Positions 16,448-26,560 of a stretch of DNA of 64,000 nucleotides are shown one piece after another. Made by a program: the position numbers and the translations under genes. Within the stretch, counting starts at the first letter, position 1. The number at the start of each line of letters is the position of its first letter. Source of the DNA: Cellvibrionaceae bacterium (GTDB lineage: Bacteria; Pseudomonadota; Gammaproteobacteria; Pseudomonadales; Cellvibrionaceae); assembly GCA_021151825.1 (NCBI GenBank), contig JAGKWQ010000005.1:1-64000 (forward strand), written 5' to 3'. Below the pieces are notes generated by a model. It did not search any database, was not told the origin of the DNA, and saw only the letters and a program-made list of their open reading frames with translations.

Positions 16448-17986
16448 CTAGCGAAACTTGGTTAATGCATCCTGCAGATCATTAAATGCCGTACTTAAAT
16501 GCCCAATCATGCGGGTATTTTCTGCCACTATTTGCGCCGTTTCCCGGCTGGACTCATTCAAATGGCCGGTTTGACGGGCAATGGATTCCGACGTTTGGGT
16601 TTGCTCTTCTGTTGCCTGGGCGATCTGCTGGCTGATGCGATTAATCTCTAACACGGCAGCTGCGATACGCTCAAAAATCTGCTCCACCGATTGCGAGTTG
16701 GCGACATTCTCCAATACCCGGGCCCGGCTTTGACTCATGGCCTCCACTGAATGGTTGGAGCCACTCACCAGTCGCGCAACCAGTACCCTAATATTTTCCG
16801 TTGACGTTTTCGTGCGCCCAGCCAACGCCCGGACTTCATCCGCCACTACCGCAAACCCCCGCCCTTGTTCACCCGCCCGCGCAGCCTCAATCGCCGCATT
16901 TAACGCGAGTAAATTGGTTTGCTCGGCAATTCCCTGGATTTCGGCAAGTGTGCTTCCAATTGCTTCACAATCTTTGGCCAGACTATCAATTGCAATCGCG
17001 GTATCACCCAGCACGGAGGACAGCGCCACAATACCTTCACGAGAATTTTTAACCGCCACTTTCCCTTCGATCTGAGCGGTAGCCGTATCATCAGCTAGTA
17101 CTGCTGCGCGCTGGATTTTGGCGGCCACCGCCACAAAAGACTGGTGCATATTATCCATGGCAACCCGGATAACCTCGGAAGCATCATGAGACTTACCGGC
17201 AATCGCAACCAAATGGCGCGAATTTTCCGTGAGGCCACCAAGATTTGCATCCGCTTGTTCTTGCGCCACCACTGCCGATTTAATCGCTCTGGAGATGCTG
17301 TCCAACAACCAATTGAGGTGATCCAGAATCGCATTATTGTGTCCTCGCGCACGAACCCCCAAGTCTACATGGCGCTCATCCACAATCATGGATTCAGTCA
17401 CCGCCACCAATTCCTGGGCGACCACAAGAAGCCGGCCCGCTAACCTCACCAGCACCATCAATACCGCTGTTTCGATGACGACATAAAACGCATGTATGGC
17501 CACAATAGCCCAGGAGTGCATGTGATCAGGAAACAAATAAACAGGCACGCCCGCATGCTGCATCATATGAATAACGACATGCACAACTGCTGCAGTGCCT
17601 GCCGCCCACAACAAGGGAGCCCAACTTAGGTAGGTAAATAAAGCAGCGAGGAAGACAAAATATCCGAAGTGCGCTTCGATCATGCCATGTAACTGGTGCA
17701 CATGCAGAGATACAAAAAGCATGTAAACCACCGCAATAATACAAGGGGTTAATCCGGGCTGATTAATCACCCGGATGGCGAACCAGTTGATTGCGGTAAA
17801 GAGCCCGCCCACTACAACAGCCAGCAACCAGGTGTCATAACGAGTCGCAAACAGTAACGACATAATCCAGGCACCGAACGTCACCCGAAGCATGATTTGA
17901 TCGATATAAAGGCGATAGTTGATTACAAAATCAATCAGACCATCGCGCTGGATGGCCTTGGAAGAGGAATAATTGCTCACGTTCAT
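16448..17986 (-). CDS. Methyl-accepting chemotaxis protein with a multi-spanning membrane sensor
   Basis: A 512-residue chemoreceptor. Residues about 25-200 contain six or so membrane helices with little periplasmic sequence, so it is not the usual two-helix plus sensor-domain type; sensing is probably within the membrane. The cytoplasmic hairpin contains the conserved tip EQTNLLALNAAIEAARAGEQ followed by GRGFAVVADEVRALAGRT. There is no C-terminal NWETF-type CheR tether. Convergent to yqhD; divergent features upstream are absent, with hldE following on the same strand. Confidence 0.9.
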   Translation of the reverse strand: MNVSNYSSSKAIQRDGLIDFVINYRLYIDQIMLRVTFGAWIMSLLFATRYDTWLLAVVVGGLFTAINWFAIRVINQPGLTPCIIAVVYMLFVSLHVHQLHGMIEAHFGYFVFLAALFTYLSWAPLLWAAGTAAVVHVVIHMMQHAGVPVYLFPDHMHSWAIVAIHAFYVVIETAVLMVLVRLAGRLLVVAQELVAVTESMIVDERHVDLGVRARGHNNAILDHLNWLLDSISRAIKSAVVAQEQADANLGGLTENSRHLVAIAGKSHDASEVIRVAMDNMHQSFVAVAAKIQRAAVLADDTATAQIEGKVAVKNSREGIVALSSVLGDTAIAIDSLAKDCEAIGSTLAEIQGIAEQTNLLALNAAIEAARAGEQGRGFAVVADEVRALAGRTKTSTENIRVLVARLVSGSNHSVEAMSQSRARVLENVANSQSVEQIFERIAAAVLEINRISQQIAQATEEQTQTSESIARQTGHLNESSRETAQIVAENTRMIGHLSTAFNDLQDALTKFR

Positions 17987-18061
17987 ACCTTCGTATGGGG
18001 TTTCCCTGTACTACGAAGTCTAGACGACATTTGATCACTGAATGATCGAAACATAAGCAAG

Positions 18062-19486
18062 TTATTGACGACGAATTTTATTAACGATGGAGGTCGTGGA
18101 GCAGTTGTCAAAAAAGCTGAGCACTTTCACTTTACCGCCATAGGCCTTCACAATGCTCCCACCTACGACTTGATCCTCACGGTAATCACCGCCTTTAACC
18201 AGCACATCAGGCTTAACTCTGCGCAGCAGACGCTCAGGCGTATCTTCATCAAAAGACACCACCCAATCCACCGCTTCCAGCCCCGCCAAAACAGCCATAC
18301 GACGATCCAGCGGATTGATTGGACGGCCGCTACCTTTAAGACGGCGGATAGACGCATCTGAATTGACAGCCAGGATCAAGCGATCGCCTTGTTTGCGGGC
18401 CTCTTCCAAATAACCAACGTGACCGGCATGAATGATATCGAAACAGCCGTTAGTGAATACCAGACGCTCGCCACTTGCACGCGCATCTTCAATTGCCAGC
18501 AGTAATTGCTCTTCTGTAACAACACCGCGCTGGGCGCCTTGTTCAGCGATAATCGCGCGACGCAATTCCGGTGCGCTGACCGCTGCTGTCCCCATTTTGC
18601 CAACCACGATACCGGCAGCAAGATTTGCCAGCGCAGTGGCTTCAGGCATGGTTTGGCCAGCAGCGATAGCGGCAGCAAGGGTGGCAATTACGGTATCCCC
18701 GGCACCGGTTACGTCAAACACTTCGCGACCACGAGCAGGCAAATGCAGTTCTGGCTGATTCGGACGCAACAACGTCATACCTTGTTCACCGCGAGTGATC
18801 AGTAATGCTTGCAAACCCAAATCCTGAATCAGGGCTTCACCCTTATTAACCAAATCCTGCTCGCTCGCGCATTTACCGACTACCGCTTCAAATTCATGGA
18901 AATTGGGAGTCAACATCGTAGCGCCGCGGTAGCGAAGAAAATCCTGCCCCTTGGGATCAACCAGAACTGGCACACCAGCTTCCTGAGCAAGACGAATCAG
19001 GGTTTGGCAATCGTGCAGGCTGCCCTTGGCATAATCGGATAGCACCAGCGCATCTGTCCGACGAATCACCAACCTAACCTTATCGATAAACTCTGCACTG
19101 TCGGAAAAATCAAACTTGTCTTCAAAGTCCATCCGCAACAACTGTTGGTGACGGCTGACCACACGCAATTTGGTGATGGTCGGCTTGGTCAGGGAAATCT
19201 GGAAATCAACATGGATTTTCGCGGCTTTAAGGCGGCTTTGCAAAATCTGGCCAGCCTCATCATTACCCACAACACCGATGAGAGAAACGCTGGAACCCAA
19301 CGCAGCCATGTTCAAGGCAACGTTACCGGCCCCGCCCGGACGATCTTCTGTTTGGCTAACTTTAACCACTGGCACCGGCGCTTCGGGCGATATGCGCGAA
19401 CTCATACCATGCCAGTAGCGATCCAGCATGACATCGCCCACCACCAAAATATGGGCTCGGTCAAAATTAGGCATAGATAGATGCAT
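18062..19486 (-). CDS. hldE: Bifunctional heptose-7-phosphate kinase / heptose-1-phosphate adenylyltransferase HldE
   Basis: A 474-residue enzyme providing ADP-heptose for the LPS inner core. The N-terminal PfkB-type kinase (about 1-320) has the start MPNFDRAHILVVGDVMLDRY and the catalytic DVTGAGDTVIATLAAA. The C-terminal adenylyltransferase (about 340-474) has FTNGCFDIIHAGHVGYL with the HxGH motif. The start MHLSMPNF aligns with E. coli MKVTLPEF. 63 bp downstream of msbA in the LPS cluster, as in Pseudomonas. Confidence 0.97.
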   Translation of the reverse strand: MHLSMPNFDRAHILVVGDVMLDRYWHGMSSRISPEAPVPVVKVSQTEDRPGGAGNVALNMAALGSSVSLIGVVGNDEAGQILQSRLKAAKIHVDFQISLTKPTITKLRVVSRHQQLLRMDFEDKFDFSDSAEFIDKVRLVIRRTDALVLSDYAKGSLHDCQTLIRLAQEAGVPVLVDPKGQDFLRYRGATMLTPNFHEFEAVVGKCASEQDLVNKGEALIQDLGLQALLITRGEQGMTLLRPNQPELHLPARGREVFDVTGAGDTVIATLAAAIAAGQTMPEATALANLAAGIVVGKMGTAAVSAPELRRAIIAEQGAQRGVVTEEQLLLAIEDARASGERLVFTNGCFDIIHAGHVGYLEEARKQGDRLILAVNSDASIRRLKGSGRPINPLDRRMAVLAGLEAVDWVVSFDEDTPERLLRRVKPDVLVKGGDYREDQVVGGSIVKAYGGKVKVLSFFDNCSTTSIVNKIRRQ

Positions 19487-19549
19487 AGCTTTTTACTCTC
19501 ATTAAAATCCGTTAGAACCACGGGTCGTTGTGTGGTTATCCAGCTTCGG

Positions 19550-21343
19550 CTAGATTGCCGGTACCTCTTCCAAGCCATCAGCATCATCGTGAAACTGCCG
19601 GGCATGAAGCCGGGAGTATGCCCCTTTGGCAGCAAGCAGCTGCGTATGGGTTCCCTGTTCCACTATTTCACCATCCTCCAGTACGAGTATTCGATCTGCT
19701 TTTTCAATAGTCGATAAACGATGGGCAACAACAAACGTTGTACGCCCCTGCATCACTTGTTCCAGAGCAGCCTGGATGTAATGCTCAGACTCATTATCCA
19801 GGGCGGAAGTTGCTTCATCTAAAATCAGGATTGGGGCATTTTTCAGAATTGCGCGGGCAATTGCCAAACGCTGGCGTTGTCCGCCGGACAAGCGTGCACC
19901 CGACTCGCCAATCAGTGTATTAAAACCGTCCGGTAATTGCTCGATAAATTCCGTTGCATAAGCGGCATCAGCGGCTTTGCGAATTTCAACCAGAGTTCGG
20001 GTGTGCAAACTGCCATAAGCAATATTGCCCGCAACCGTATCGTTAAACAAGGTGACTTGCTGATTCACCAGTGCAATCTGTTCGCGCAAGTTGCGCAGTT
20101 GATAGTCAGTAATCGGGACATCATCGATAAGAATATTACCGCTGTTGGCATCATGGAAACGATTTAACAAACTCACCAGTGTGGATTTTCCGCTGCCGGA
20201 TTTACCGACCAACGCAATCACTTCACCCGCCTTCACCCGCAAATTAATCTTATTTAATGCAATTTCAGTTTGGTTAGGGTAAGCAAACATCACATCTTTA
20301 AATTCAACCTCACCGCGAGCGCGAGCAACCTGGTACTTGCCTTCATCCTTTTCAGTATCAGAATCCAGCAAGGTGAACACGCTGTCCGCCGCCGCAACAC
20401 CTTTTAAAATGGTCGGAGCCACTTCACCCAGCTTGCGCATGGCAGGCAGAATGCCTGCAACCGAGGTCATGTACGCAACAAAACTTGCCGGATCTTTAAG
20501 CTCCATAAAGCTCAGCGCGACAAAAATCAACAAGCCAATTGCACAAGCAATAATTAACTGGATCAATGGAGTATTGGCTGCAGAAGTCACAACAATTTTC
20601 ATATTCTGCTGCAGATTTTTTTTACTCACGGATTCAAAACGCTGCTTCTCGTAATCCTCACCACCAAAGCTACGCATTACTTTAAAACCATTGATCATCT
20701 CACCGGTCACCTGGGTTAAATCACCCACAGTGTTTTGTACTTTATTGCTCAAGCGACGCAAACGTTTTCCCACTACACCAACAATCCAGCCAATGACAGG
20801 AGCAATAACAATAAACACCAGCGTGAGCCGCCAATCTGTATAAAGGAGATATCCAAACAGCGCGATTACCGTTAAGCCTTCACGCAGGGAAATTTTCAAT
20901 GCATCAGTAGCAGCAGCGGTAACACCATTAATGTTGTAAGTGATAATAGAGATTAAATTGCCCGAATTTTTTTCATCAAAGGTTGCATTAGGCAATTGTG
21001 TCATGTGATTAAAAACTTCCACACGCAAACAATGAATAATATTGAATGCGATGCGCGACATTAAATAAATACCCACGAACGCTCCCACACTCCGTAGCAG
21101 CGTTGCACCTATCACCTGCAATGGCACAAGATAACGATCCGTCGGGTCATTAGCAGCAACAACATTAACCAGGTTTTCCAAAATTTTTACAAATAAAACA
21201 CTGGAGGCAGCCAACAGACCAAAGCCTAAAATACTCAAAAAAAACCAACCTGCGTATGGTTTCACATAACCCAGCAAACGTTTATATACCGACCAGGCCG
21301 AGGCATCACCCACATCAATATTTTTTTTCGATAGAGAACTCAT
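19550..21343 (-). CDS. msbA: Lipid A export ABC transporter MsbA
   Basis: A 597-residue half-transporter flipping lipid A-core across the inner membrane. Six-helix ABC membrane domain (about 30-320), then the nucleotide-binding domain: Walker A GKSGSGKST, Q-loop VNQQVTLFND, signature LSGGQRQRLAIARA, Walker B ILILDEATSALD, and the switch histidine in VAHRLST. The ATG lies 3 bp after the waaL stop. An essential step between core assembly and O-antigen ligation. Confidence 0.96.
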   Translation of the reverse strand: MSSLSKKNIDVGDASAWSVYKRLLGYVKPYAGWFFLSILGFGLLAASSVLFVKILENLVNVVAANDPTDRYLVPLQVIGATLLRSVGAFVGIYLMSRIAFNIIHCLRVEVFNHMTQLPNATFDEKNSGNLISIITYNINGVTAAATDALKISLREGLTVIALFGYLLYTDWRLTLVFIVIAPVIGWIVGVVGKRLRRLSNKVQNTVGDLTQVTGEMINGFKVMRSFGGEDYEKQRFESVSKKNLQQNMKIVVTSAANTPLIQLIIACAIGLLIFVALSFMELKDPASFVAYMTSVAGILPAMRKLGEVAPTILKGVAAADSVFTLLDSDTEKDEGKYQVARARGEVEFKDVMFAYPNQTEIALNKINLRVKAGEVIALVGKSGSGKSTLVSLLNRFHDANSGNILIDDVPITDYQLRNLREQIALVNQQVTLFNDTVAGNIAYGSLHTRTLVEIRKAADAAYATEFIEQLPDGFNTLIGESGARLSGGQRQRLAIARAILKNAPILILDEATSALDNESEHYIQAALEQVMQGRTTFVVAHRLSTIEKADRILVLEDGEIVEQGTHTQLLAAKGAYSRLHARQFHDDADGLEEVPAI

Positions 21344-21346
21344 AAA

Positions 21347-22534
21347 TTATCCATTCAACCGGGAGCGAACTGGCAGCACTTTACGCGGCATTAAACTGGC
21401 CGCGAGCAAGCCGGCAGGAATCCAATAGAGCAACCACTTCACATCAATTTCCCAAAATAAGCTACGCGAATCCACAAACAAGCAACCGCAGCCATAGATT
21501 AACCAGAGCGTTAGCGGTGCTAATTGCCAATGGCGACGGGCCGACCACAGTAGCAATCCAAGATGAACTACAGCCAAACCCAAACCAATGACACCGGTGC
21601 GATAACCGATATCCAGCCAGGCGTTGTGAGCATGGTGATATTCACCGATGCTGGTCTGGATATCCGTCACGTCACTCATACCCACGCCCCATAAAAACAG
21701 TGTCGGACTTGCATGCATTTGGCGGATCACATCCAACCAGATTTGATCGCGAAACGAAGCACCACGCCCCAACAACAGTTGATCCAACGGAAATATTGCA
21801 ACGATTGCCAGCAACCCGAGCAGCGCTGTTGATACTTGTACCAACAGGATTTTCCATGTGGGACGCAACCAGAACAATCCAATAATCACTACTATCACCA
21901 ACGACAATAATGGGCCACGACTTTGGGATAAGCCTAGCGCAGCCAGCGCAGGAATACAGGCAAGCGATAGCCCCAGCGCACATTTAAAACAATCTGTTCG
22001 CCAGGATAATAGAATACCGATCAACACCACTACACCATACACTTGCCCCACCAGGGTCGGTGCACGGGCAATAGTGATGCCCTCCATTCGCGCCGCTAAT
22101 GGGTGGCTCCAATAAAACACCGCAATATTAATTACCGCTGTCGCAGCACCAATCAACACAAACCAGCGCAAAAAAATATCCCAATCAATGGATTTTTTTT
22201 GCAACACCCAAGCTGCACCCGCCAACCACACCGCCAACACCAGCCACTGCAAAACCAGATAACCAACATCGCCCCCCCAAACACCGGATAGTAACGACCA
22301 ACCGGCATAGGCAAGTGCAATTGCGGTAAACCAACCACCATATTTCTGGAGATCGGGTTTGCGCCACGGCAACACTAATAACAGAGGAATAAAAAAAGCG
22401 AGCGCGTAGATTCCTTCCAATCCATCGCGCGATGGCGCCCATAAAAATGCTGTGACAAAAACCCATAACCCGACATAAGCCCAAGCCAGCATTTTTTGTT
22501 CGCGTTGTTCACGATTCAATAACATAAGCCCCAT
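21347..22534 (-). CDS. waaL: O-antigen ligase family protein (WaaL-like)
   Basis: A 395-residue polytopic protein with about 11 membrane segments and the Wzy_C/O-antigen ligase motif. The large periplasmic loop contains LSQSRGPLLSL and the downstream H-rich GEYHHAHNAWLDIGYRTGVIG characteristic of WaaL ligases. Its place between msbA and the core glycosyltransferase supports ligation of O-antigen to lipid A-core rather than polymerisation. AGGA lies 5 bp before the ATG; 6 bp after the preceding gene. Confidence 0.85.
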   Translation of the reverse strand: MGLMLLNREQREQKMLAWAYVGLWVFVTAFLWAPSRDGLEGIYALAFFIPLLLVLPWRKPDLQKYGGWFTAIALAYAGWSLLSGVWGGDVGYLVLQWLVLAVWLAGAAWVLQKKSIDWDIFLRWFVLIGAATAVINIAVFYWSHPLAARMEGITIARAPTLVGQVYGVVVLIGILLSWRTDCFKCALGLSLACIPALAALGLSQSRGPLLSLVIVVIIGLFWLRPTWKILLVQVSTALLGLLAIVAIFPLDQLLLGRGASFRDQIWLDVIRQMHASPTLFLWGVGMSDVTDIQTSIGEYHHAHNAWLDIGYRTGVIGLGLAVVHLGLLLWSARRHWQLAPLTLWLIYGCGCLFVDSRSLFWEIDVKWLLYWIPAGLLAASLMPRKVLPVRSRLNG

Positions 22535-22540
22535 GAAATC

Positions 22541-24502
22541 CTAAAGATTTGGCTGATGGCCAAAATCGCGCTGATAGGTTTTGCGTGCGCGCTGAACTAT
22601 TTTTTGTAGCAGCGATGCATGTTCATCTAGTACATTACGCAAATCCGTTGCAAAATAAATAGCTAAAAACCGAAAATAATCGCGGCGACTAAAACCCATA
22701 TTCAAACTGGAAAATAATAACCCGCCAATATCTTTTACTCGCCATCGCTCAGGCACCTGCGCACGCAGTTGTGCACGGTGCAAATCGACAAGCGTAATAT
22801 CCGGTAGCCCGGCACCTAATGAAGCTTCGTGCAACATAAAATGGCACAGATAAAAATCGCGGTGGTTAATACCTGCCACATGCAGTTCGCGCGCGATTAA
22901 CGCAACCCTTGCAATCAGTCTGCGTTTAATAACCGGAGTAACCGTGCGCTGCTCAAAAAAATGATCCAGCTGTATCACATCACGCAACTCACGCGTAACA
23001 ATAAATGATTGTTGGTGCGCCGGATTTTTACCCCGCGCACCAAACGCAACTGGAATCAAACCGGGAATGGCCAACGCGCGCATTTTATTCAGGGCACGCC
23101 ACTCATTGCTCGCGCCTAGCACCGGCAAACGCAAGCGCACCAGGTTTTTAATAATTTCCAACCAGCCAACACCGCGATGCCATTTGCGATAATACGCTTC
23201 GCCATTCACCTCAAAACGCAGAGTCTGGCGATCTGGCATTTCGCGGGCGACATTTCCTGCCAATTGTTCGACATGATCAAATACGGGGTTTTCTTTCCAT
23301 AACGCAATCAATTCATCACGTAATATCAGCGTTTCTTCCGGTGTGCTTCGTTTCCATTCATTATTTCTAATTCCGGCTTGTTTCCGCTGCACAATTTTTT
23401 CCACTGCCGCTAACGCAAATTCAGATCGAGAAAACAAATCAGTATTGTTTTGTAAATTACTTGCCAACACAGACCAATGCTTCCTATCAACAGCCAACAA
23501 CCGCTGTAATTGCACCGCAATATCGGCAGGTGTTGAATCATGGGTGATCAATTCACCCAGCTGATACTCGGTAATAAAATATGAATATCCACAATGATCG
23601 GCGGCTAATACGGGGCAACCACACAGCATCGCCTCCAAAATAACATTACCAGCCAGTTCCTTTCGCGCTGGATGCAACAGCACATCTGCACCATGCAATA
23701 AATTACCAACGGGGCTGCGCGGACCGAGAAAAAATACGTTGCCAGCAATGCCGAGAGAGAGTGCAAGCTCACGATACTTATCCGGATTATCGTTACCAAC
23801 AACCAACAGTGCTGTATCACGATTTGCGTTATGCAGCGCAGCAAAGCTCTCAATACTGACATCGACACCTTTGGTATGAAACCCTGACCCTAAACAGACA
23901 ATCAGACGAGCATTCACCTCCAAATTTAATTCTGCTCGCAATGCCCGATACGCCGCTTGTGGATCAACACAAGCAACATGTTCGCGCGCAATACCTGGTG
24001 GTAGTGCAGTAAAACGTTCGGGAGCCGTAGTATAAAAGCGTGCAAATTGTTTTTGCTCGTTGCTAACCAGCGATAAAATTTGCGCATCACTTTGCTCACC
24101 GAATACTGCGTTTTCGTAGCGTAAATACAAGCGTGAGCGCGGCGTTAACCGATACAGCCAATTGCGCTCACAAAATGCTTTATAGGCAAAACACGTATCG
24201 CCGGCAAAATAAACATCCAGGCCCGGCATTTTATTAAAACCGATTAACGCATCAAACTCCGTGCGAGGAAACTGCTGCCCAAACTGTTCGACAAAATATT
24301 TCACCCCGGCCACATTAAACAAACCGCGAGCAGGAATTTCCACTACAGCAATCGCTGGCAATTTTTCGCCTTGCCAGCGCTCACAAAAAACAGTAATCGA
24401 ATGTCCTTGCTGCTGAAAGAATTTTGCCAGTGCCAACATATCGCGCTGCAAACCGCCGAACGGAAAATAGCGAAAGATGACGAAAGCGAGCCGCATTTGC
24501 AT
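22541..24502 (-). CDS. Fused LPS core glycosyltransferase (WaaG) and heptose kinase (WaaP)
   Basis: A 653-residue two-domain protein. Residues 1 to about 365 are a GT4 glycosyltransferase of the WaaG type, opening MRLAFVIFRYFPFGGLQRDM, with HPARKELAGNVILEAMLCGCPV near the nucleotide-sugar site. Residues about 390-653 are an RfaP/WaaP-type kinase: substrate loop YYRKWHRGVGWLEIIKNLVR, catalytic loop INHRDFYLCHF (about 543-553) and metal motif LVDLHRAQ. In Pseudomonas and E. coli these are separate genes, waaG and waaP. The start ATG at 24502 overlaps the waaF stop in TGATG. Expected role: add the first outer-core hexose and phosphorylate HepI. Confidence 0.9.
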   Translation of the reverse strand: MQMRLAFVIFRYFPFGGLQRDMLALAKFFQQQGHSITVFCERWQGEKLPAIAVVEIPARGLFNVAGVKYFVEQFGQQFPRTEFDALIGFNKMPGLDVYFAGDTCFAYKAFCERNWLYRLTPRSRLYLRYENAVFGEQSDAQILSLVSNEQKQFARFYTTAPERFTALPPGIAREHVACVDPQAAYRALRAELNLEVNARLIVCLGSGFHTKGVDVSIESFAALHNANRDTALLVVGNDNPDKYRELALSLGIAGNVFFLGPRSPVGNLLHGADVLLHPARKELAGNVILEAMLCGCPVLAADHCGYSYFITEYQLGELITHDSTPADIAVQLQRLLAVDRKHWSVLASNLQNNTDLFSRSEFALAAVEKIVQRKQAGIRNNEWKRSTPEETLILRDELIALWKENPVFDHVEQLAGNVAREMPDRQTLRFEVNGEAYYRKWHRGVGWLEIIKNLVRLRLPVLGASNEWRALNKMRALAIPGLIPVAFGARGKNPAHQQSFIVTRELRDVIQLDHFFEQRTVTPVIKRRLIARVALIARELHVAGINHRDFYLCHFMLHEASLGAGLPDITLVDLHRAQLRAQVPERWRVKDIGGLLFSSLNMGFSRRDYFRFLAIYFATDLRNVLDEHASLLQKIVQRARKTYQRDFGHQPNL

Positions 24503-25584
24503 CAATCAGTCACGGGATGCAAAGGCTGGGGAATAAGTGTATTCAATGCATCCAGTACTTGTTGCGGCATAAGGTCACGCAAACATTTGTGATGCACTTT
24601 AGGACACTCGCGTTCAAAACAGGGAGCGCACTCAATTTTTTTGCTGATGATAGTGACTCGCTCAGCTAATGGTGGTGTGTGCTCAGGAGAAGTGGATCCA
24701 TAAATAACTGCTAATGGTTTTTGCAATGCAGCGGCCACATGCATTAAACCGGAATCATTACTTAATACAACATCGGCGCAATCCATCAAATCGATTGCTT
24801 CACCAAGATTGGTACTGCCAGCAAGATTAAAACAATGCTCACGCTCTTCATCTAACAATAATTTACGAATTGCATCCGTCACTTCGCGATCTTTAGCAGA
24901 CCCCATTAACCATACCTGCCAACCTGCGCGAATTTTTTCATCCGCCACTTCAGCAAAATAATGTTCCGGCCAACGCTTGGCCGGGCCATATTCAGCACCG
25001 GGACAAATTATTAACAGCGGGCGGTTCAACTGCAATGCAAATTTTGTTAACAATTGTGGCCGCTGGTTTTTATCAACAGTTAAACGCGGATAAGGAAATT
25101 GTGTTAACGGCTCGCTATTTTCAGGTAAGGCCAATGCCGCATAACGCTGAACCATTAATGGAAAGCGTTTTTTTTCCAGCACCCGAATATCATTGAGCAA
25201 ACCATAACGCATTTCACCGCGCCAGCCTGTACGCAAGGGGATATTCGCAAAGAAAGGAACAAATGCAGATTTGAATGAATTAGGTAATAAGATCGCCTGA
25301 TCATAGTGATGGGCCGCCAATTCTTTTCCCTGCGCGCGCCGCTCGGCAAAGGCAAGGCTACCGTGACCAATCGGCATATCAATCACCTGGTGAACCTCAG
25401 GCATGCGGATTAGTAATTGCCGCGTCCAGCCGGAAGCCAATACATCAATTTGAACATGGGGATTTCGTTGCTTCAACAATTGAAACAGCGTGTGCGCCAT
25501 CATCATATCGCCAATCCACGCAGGGCCAACCACCAGAATTTTCCGGATTTTTTTTAGCTCTGGTGGAAATTGAATTTCAGCCAT
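24502..25584 (-). CDS. waaF: ADP-heptose:LPS heptosyltransferase II WaaF
   Basis: A 360-residue GT9 enzyme. The N-terminal Rossmann domain opens KILVVGPAWIGDMMMAHTLFQ. The C-terminal donor domain contains ICPGAEYGPAKRWPEHYFAEVA and the ADP-heptose motif NDSGLMHVAAALQKPLAVIYGSTSPEHTPP, which identifies WaaF. It adds the second heptose to the inner core. Translationally coupled to the fused gene downstream. No waaC (heptosyltransferase I) follows, although it normally sits here in Pseudomonas. Confidence 0.95.
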   Translation of the reverse strand: MAEIQFPPELKKIRKILVVGPAWIGDMMMAHTLFQLLKQRNPHVQIDVLASGWTRQLLIRMPEVHQVIDMPIGHGSLAFAERRAQGKELAAHHYDQAILLPNSFKSAFVPFFANIPLRTGWRGEMRYGLLNDIRVLEKKRFPLMVQRYAALALPENSEPLTQFPYPRLTVDKNQRPQLLTKFALQLNRPLLIICPGAEYGPAKRWPEHYFAEVADEKIRAGWQVWLMGSAKDREVTDAIRKLLLDEEREHCFNLAGSTNLGEAIDLMDCADVVLSNDSGLMHVAAALQKPLAVIYGSTSPEHTPPLAERVTIISKKIECAPCFERECPKVHHKCLRDLMPQQVLDALNTLIPQPLHPVTD

Positions 25585-25616
25585 AGATGATTAGTAATAT
25601 GAGAGGGTAAAACAAT

Positions 25617-25638
25617 AACGGAGCCAATTGGCTCCGTT
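25617..25638 (-). terminator. Perfect 22-bp palindrome between ilvE and waaF
   Basis: AACGGAGCCAA directly joined to TTGGCTCCGTT. On the minus strand it is followed by ATTGTTTTA, a modest T-rich stretch. It lies 20 bp after the ilvE stop and may terminate or attenuate transcription between the ilvE unit and the LPS operon. Confidence 0.6.
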
Positions 25639-25657
25639 ATGTGACTGTCATTAACAG

Positions 25658-26560
25658 TTACCTGGCGACCGGTGCCAGCCAGTTGGTGTGCTCGGGCAAT
25701 TCGCCGCGCACCGATTTGAAATACAAATCCTGCAACCGGGTAGTGATTGGACCACGACGGCCCTCACCAATTTGACGACCATCCAGCTCGCGAATTGGCA
25801 ATACTTCTGCGGCAGTACCAGTGAAGAATGCTTCATCGGCGATATAAACTTCATCGCGCGTAATACGTTTTTCTTTAATGGTGTAACCGCAATCGGCAGC
25901 CAGTTGGAAAATAGTATTGCGCGTGATGCCATCCAGGCATGAAGTCAGTTCCGGTGTGTAGATAATGCCGTCGCGCACAAGAAAGAAATTTTCGCCGCTG
26001 CCCTCTGCCACATAACCTTCGTTATCCAGTAACAGCGCCTCTTCACAACCGCTATCCAGCGCTTCTTGCAACGCTAACAACGAGTTGATGTAGTGCCCGT
26101 TGGCCTTCGCTTTACACATGGAAATATTCACGTGGTGGCGAGTGTAACTTGAGGTGCGGATACGAATACCCAGGTCACGCGCTTCCGGTGACATGTACGA
26201 TGGCCAATGCCAGGCAGCAACCATGACATGCACTTTCAGGTTATCAGCGCGCAAGCCCATTCCTTCAGAACCGTAAAACGCCATCGGGCGCAGGTAGGCT
26301 TCTGCCAAACCATTTTCACGGACAACTTGCTTGTGTGCTTCGTTAACCACATCTTTGGTGTACGGCATTTTCATGCGCATGATGTGGGCGGAGCGGAATA
26401 AACGATCAGTGTGTTCTTGCAAACGGAAAATACTGGTACCCAACGTATCGCTTTTGTATGCACGAACGCCTTCAAAAACGCCCATACCGTAATGCAGGGT
26501 ATGGGTTAACACGTGAACCTTGGCATCGCGCCATGGAATGAGTTCACCATCGAGCCATAT
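25658..26560 (-). CDS. ilvE: Branched-chain amino acid aminotransferase IlvE (apparent AUA start)
   Basis: A 300-residue PLP-dependent class IV aminotransferase for Leu, Ile and Val. Motifs: HVLTHTLHYGMGVFEGVRAY near the start, the PLP lysine in SMCKAKANGHYINS, GYVAEGSGENFF, and FFTGTAAEVLPIRELDG. Family homology starts at IWLDGELIPW. In this frame no ATG, GTG or TTG exists between a TTG about 37 codons upstream, deep inside glnE, and a GTG inside the conserved core. A perfect GGAGGAGG (26567-26574) lies 6 nt before an ATA codon at 26560-26558, so I place the start there. It overlaps the glnE end by 17 bp. No signs of decay elsewhere. Confidence 0.9.
   Translation of the reverse strand: MWLDGELIPWRDAKVHVLTHTLHYGMGVFEGVRAYKSDTLGTSIFRLQEHTDRLFRSAHIMRMKMPYTKDVVNEAHKQVVRENGLAEAYLRPMAFYGSEGMGLRADNLKVHVMVAAWHWPSYMSPEARDLGIRIRTSSYTRHHVNISMCKAKANGHYINSLLALQEALDSGCEEALLLDNEGYVAEGSGENFFLVRDGIIYTPELTSCLDGITRNTIFQLAADCGYTIKEKRITRDEVYIADEAFFTGTAAEVLPIRELDGRQIGEGRRGPITTRLQDLYFKSVRGELPEHTNWLAPVAR

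Noticed and set aside
26554..26556. ATG just after the ilvE Shine-Dalgarno as the ilvE start
   Set aside because: It is in the glnE frame and terminates after MARW.
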